Positions 61,844-64,000 of a stretch of DNA of 64,000 nt are shown here, piece by piece. Position numbers and translations under genes: made by a program. Below the pieces are notes generated by a model that made no database searches, was not told the origin of the DNA, and worked only from the letters and a program-made list of their open reading frames with translations. Each line of letters opens with the position of its first letter. Within the stretch, counting starts at the first letter, position 1. The stretch lies in the NCBI GenBank assembly GCA_050301795.1, contig JBNKZU010000007.1:1-64000 (forward strand), read 5' to 3'. The stretch comes from JBNKZU01 sp050301795. GTDB taxonomy: Bacteria; Pseudomonadota; Gammaproteobacteria; Thiohalomonadales; Thiohalomonadaceae.

Positions 61844-62275
61844 TTAAAGCTCAAATCCAGCCTTACGAAAATAGGCCTTTGCCTTCTCTTCATCCTTTTC
61901 TACGCCGTTGCCTTCTTGATAGAGCATTCCCAACGTCGTTAATGATCCCGCCAAACCCTGCTCGGCGGCTTTTTCAAACCACTCAATCGCAGTAGGCATA
62001 TCTTTTTCTTTACCTTCACCCTCCATAAACATAAAGCCAAGACCGTGTTGTGCCATTGCATGTCCCTGGTTTGCTGCCAACTCCATATACTTAACCGCAT
62101 CATCGATATGCACTGCACCAAGCAGACCGTTTTGTTGCATGATTGCGACCCGATATTGCGCCTCAGCATTGCCCGCATCTGCTAGTGGAGAGAGTAGTTG
62201 CATTGATGTAGCAAAGTGTTTGCCTTCAAATGCGGCGATACCGCTTGATAGGCTCATTTCATCTTCTGGTGTCAT
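61844..62275 (-). CDS. Sel1-repeat (TPR-like) protein
   Basis: Protein of 143 residues made of Sel1-like repeats: about three full units (AEAQYRVAIM, AMAQHGLGFMFMEGEG, AGSLTTLGMLYQEGNG) each followed by a helix with A.. KY or A..W. No signal peptide, so likely cytoplasmic scaffold or adaptor. Role unknown. Confidence 0.88.
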   Translation of the reverse strand: MTPEDEMSLSSGIAAFEGKHFATSMQLLSPLADAGNAEAQYRVAIMQQNGLLGAVHIDDAVKYMELAANQGHAMAQHGLGFMFMEGEGKEKDMPTAIEWFEKAAEQGLAGSLTTLGMLYQEGNGVEKDEEKAKAYFRKAGFEL

Positions 62276-62391
62276 GGTTATCCCTTGGTCAGTTCGATAA
62301 GTACAATGGATGTTGTTTACAGAGTGTGGGGGCTTAGCGCTTTTATTTCAAATGATGTATTGTCAAAGAGGGTTTATATGAAGAGAAAGCT

Positions 62392-63057
62392 ATGCGTGCA
62401 ATGATTCTGGCTGCGGGTCGCGGAGAGCGAATGCGACCATTGACTGATTCGACACCAAAACCACTGCTCCGGGTTGGGAAATGGCGATTAATCGAATACC
62501 ATCTCTTTGCGTTAGAGGCAGCAGGGATTAGTGAGGTGATTATTAATGTCTCTCATTTAGCTGAGCAAATTAAGGATTATATTGGTGATGGATCTCAATA
62601 TAAGTTATCAGTGAGCTACTCTTATGAGGAGAGTGCATTGGAGACCGGTGGTGGCATTTTTCAGGCGCTCCCATTTTTTAAGGATGAACCGTTTGTGGTG
62701 ATTAATGGTGATGTATGGTGTGACTACGACCTCTCTAAACTACCTCAATTACATGGGCTTGCACATCTGGTTATGGTGCCCAATCCACCCCAACACCCGA
62801 GGGGAGATTTTGTGTTAGAGGATGGATGGCTCTCTAATGATGGCGTTAATCGTCATACCTTCTCCGGAATCGGCTTATATCACCCCAAGCTCTTTAGTGG
62901 TTGTGAAGCCGGAGTATTTCCGTTAGCACCACTTTTGATTAAGGCGATGTCATCAAGGCAGGTTAGTGGGGAGTTGTATTTAGGGCACTGGCATGACATC
63001 GGTACACCTGAGCGGCTCAAGCAACTCGATCAACATTTAATCGAGAAAGGGACTTAG
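62392..63057 (+). CDS. murU: Nucleotidyltransferase, MurU-like
   Basis: Sugar-1-phosphate nucleotidyltransferase of 221 residues. LAAGRGERMRPLTDSTPKPLL is the signature (here AAGRGERMRPLT and PKPLL), with INGDVWCD for the metal-binding Asp and HDIGTPERL at the end. Short length fits MurU, which activates N-acetylmuramate-1-phosphate in peptidoglycan recycling. Other NTP-transferases cannot be excluded. It precedes the glutamate-cysteine-ligase-like gene by 3 nt. Confidence 0.8.
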   Translation: MRAMILAAGRGERMRPLTDSTPKPLLRVGKWRLIEYHLFALEAAGISEVIINVSHLAEQIKDYIGDGSQYKLSVSYSYEESALETGGGIFQALPFFKDEPFVVINGDVWCDYDLSKLPQLHGLAHLVMVPNPPQHPRGDFVLEDGWLSNDGVNRHTFSGIGLYHPKLFSGCEAGVFPLAPLLIKAMSSRQVSGELYLGHWHDIGTPERLKQLDQHLIEKGT

Positions 63058-63060
63058 GAT

Positions 63061-64000
63061 ATGGGACAGGAGATCGACTCTAAACGCTTTACCCATAGCG
63101 ATTATCAGCGCTACCAAAAAGCGCTGGAACTTGAGAGTGAGTATCTTCAACAACTGGTGAATAAGCGTGGCATATCCAACCGACATGCAATCGCCGGATT
63201 CGAATTGGAAGCATGTCTGTTGAATAAAGATATGTCTCCTGCCGCAGTGAATGAAAATATTTTAAATATCCTTAATGATGATGAGACCTTCTCGCCGGAG
63301 CTTTCCCAATTCAATATTGAGATCAACGGCTCACCAAGTAAGGTTGGTGATGGCATGTTTGATGATATCTATGCCGATCTCTGTGAAAACTGGAGTCGTT
63401 GTCAAAATGCAGCGCGGCAGATTGGCAATTCATTATTGATGATCGGAATCCTGCCAACACTAAAAGAGAGTGATCTAAGCCCGGTAAATATGTCGAAGAT
63501 GCGGCGATATCAGGCACTTAACGAGCAGTTGATTCGGTTTCGTAAAGGGTCACCCATTGAGCTTGATATTCAGGGCAAAGAGCATCTCCATGCCCGCCAC
63601 TTTGATGTAATGCTTGAGGCGGCGACAACCTCATTTCAGACCCACCTTCAAGTATCACAAGATAAGGTAGTGCGCTACTTTAATGCGTTTGCAATTGCAT
63701 CAGCACCGGTGGTTGCCATCACCGCGAACGCTCCGTTTCTGTTTGGCAAACAGTTGTGGCAGGAGACACGTATTCCACTGTTTGAACAAGCGGTGCCGCT
63801 AGGTGGTATTGATGGTGCGAGTGCAGGGCCGATAAAACGGGTCTCATTTGGTAGTGAATATCTGCATGAATCGATTATGGAACTGTTTCTGGATAACCTG
63901 CACCACTATCCGCCACTGCTCCCTTTTACAATGGATGAGGAGATCTCGAAGCTTGCCCATCTTCGGTTACATAATGGCACCATCTGGCGATGGAACCGTC
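63061..64000 (+). CDS. Glutamate-cysteine ligase-like protein (GCS2 family), partial
   Basis: Incomplete gene open at the right edge; 313 codons are visible. It begins MGQEIDSKRFTHSDYQRYQ; a Shine-Dalgarno AAAGGG is 9 nt upstream. Features of the carboxylate-amine ligase fold are GFELEACLLN, FNIEINGSP, IGILPTL, TSFQTHLQVS and ANAPFLFGKQLWQETR. GCS2-type enzymes join glutamate and cysteine (or similar amines); the product is unproven. Confidence 0.8.
   Translation, partial: MGQEIDSKRFTHSDYQRYQKALELESEYLQQLVNKRGISNRHAIAGFELEACLLNKDMSPAAVNENILNILNDDETFSPELSQFNIEINGSPSKVGDGMFDDIYADLCENWSRCQNAARQIGNSLLMIGILPTLKESDLSPVNMSKMRRYQALNEQLIRFRKGSPIELDIQGKEHLHARHFDVMLEAATTSFQTHLQVSQDKVVRYFNAFAIASAPVVAITANAPFLFGKQLWQETRIPLFEQAVPLGGIDGASAGPIKRVSFGSEYLHESIMELFLDNLHHYPPLLPFTMDEEISKLAHLRLHNGTIWRWNR

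Noticed and set aside
1..64000. Search for tRNA, rRNA, CRISPR arrays, insertion sequences and attachment sites
   Set aside because: No cloverleaf, repeat-spacer pattern, transposase or terminal inverted repeats were found on reading both strands; short tRNA-like structures could still be missed by eye.

Overview
The window reads as a chromosomal segment of a respiratory, probably sulfur-oxidising gammaproteobacterium. Support for this comes from gene content: flavocytochrome c sulfide dehydrogenase (fccAB), a dsrE2-tusA sulfur-relay pair, MaeB-type malic enzyme, sdhCDABE with SdhE, YajD, ZapE, a Fur-controlled locus and a rich c-di-GMP apparatus. Base composition is moderate, with a visibly more GC-rich patch at about 40.6-44.1 kb. 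I see no rRNA, tRNA, CRISPR array, insertion sequence or prophage. I cannot name the genus.

Layout. 0-4 kb: a nine-haem cytochrome c/cytochrome b fusion followed by fccA and fccB. 4-9.4 kb: yajD (minus), an unrecognised P-loop ATPase translationally coupled to a MetA-type homoserine acyltransferase, and a Ca2+-like P-type ATPase. 9.4-16.2 kb: DctB/DctD two-component system, then a sugar-type periplasmic binding protein paired with a membrane GGDEF-EAL protein. 16.2-19.4 kb (minus): gnd-zwf-pgl, oxidative pentose phosphate. 19.7-27.1 kb: a four-gene signalling operon (BvgS-like hybrid kinase, REC-HD-GYP, PAS-GGDEF-EAL, single REC). 27.2-29.6 kb (minus): ppsA. 29.9-39.4 kb: a sigma54 promoter, then dctPQM, usp, maeB and sdhCDABE packed with very small gaps.

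39.5-44.1 kb: a metallo-beta-lactamase-fold lipoprotein, a DUF5329 protein, a promoter flanked by two Fur boxes, porin, covalent-FMN protein, PepSY-type membrane protein and a convergent fur-family gene. 44.3-45.7 kb: tusA and dsrE2 divergent from a marR gene, with a perfect 8+5+8 palindrome between them. 46-51 kb: an MMPL/RND transporter and zapE (minus), then small proteins of DUF465, DUF302 and Spy-like type. 51.3-54.2 kb: TauD-like dioxygenase, hemerythrin, DUF2249 and an NnrS-like membrane protein, suggesting nitric-oxide or redox stress. 54.3-64 kb: nitronate monooxygenase, a radical SAM protein, copA with a 23-residue overlapping ORF, DUF167, a ten-helix membrane protein, DUF1059, an EamA exporter, a Sel1 protein, murU and a glutamate-cysteine-ligase-like gene that runs off the right edge.

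How it fits together (inference): DctB/DctD would sense C4-dicarboxylates and drive the sigma54 promoter at 29.9 kb, so that uptake (DctPQM), oxidation (Sdh) and malate-to-pyruvate conversion (MaeB) are made together, with PpsA closing the route to gluconeogenesis. The fccAB and dsrE2-tusA loci point to reduced sulfur as electron donor. The Fur locus looks like a reductive iron-uptake module built on a flavinylated periplasmic protein.
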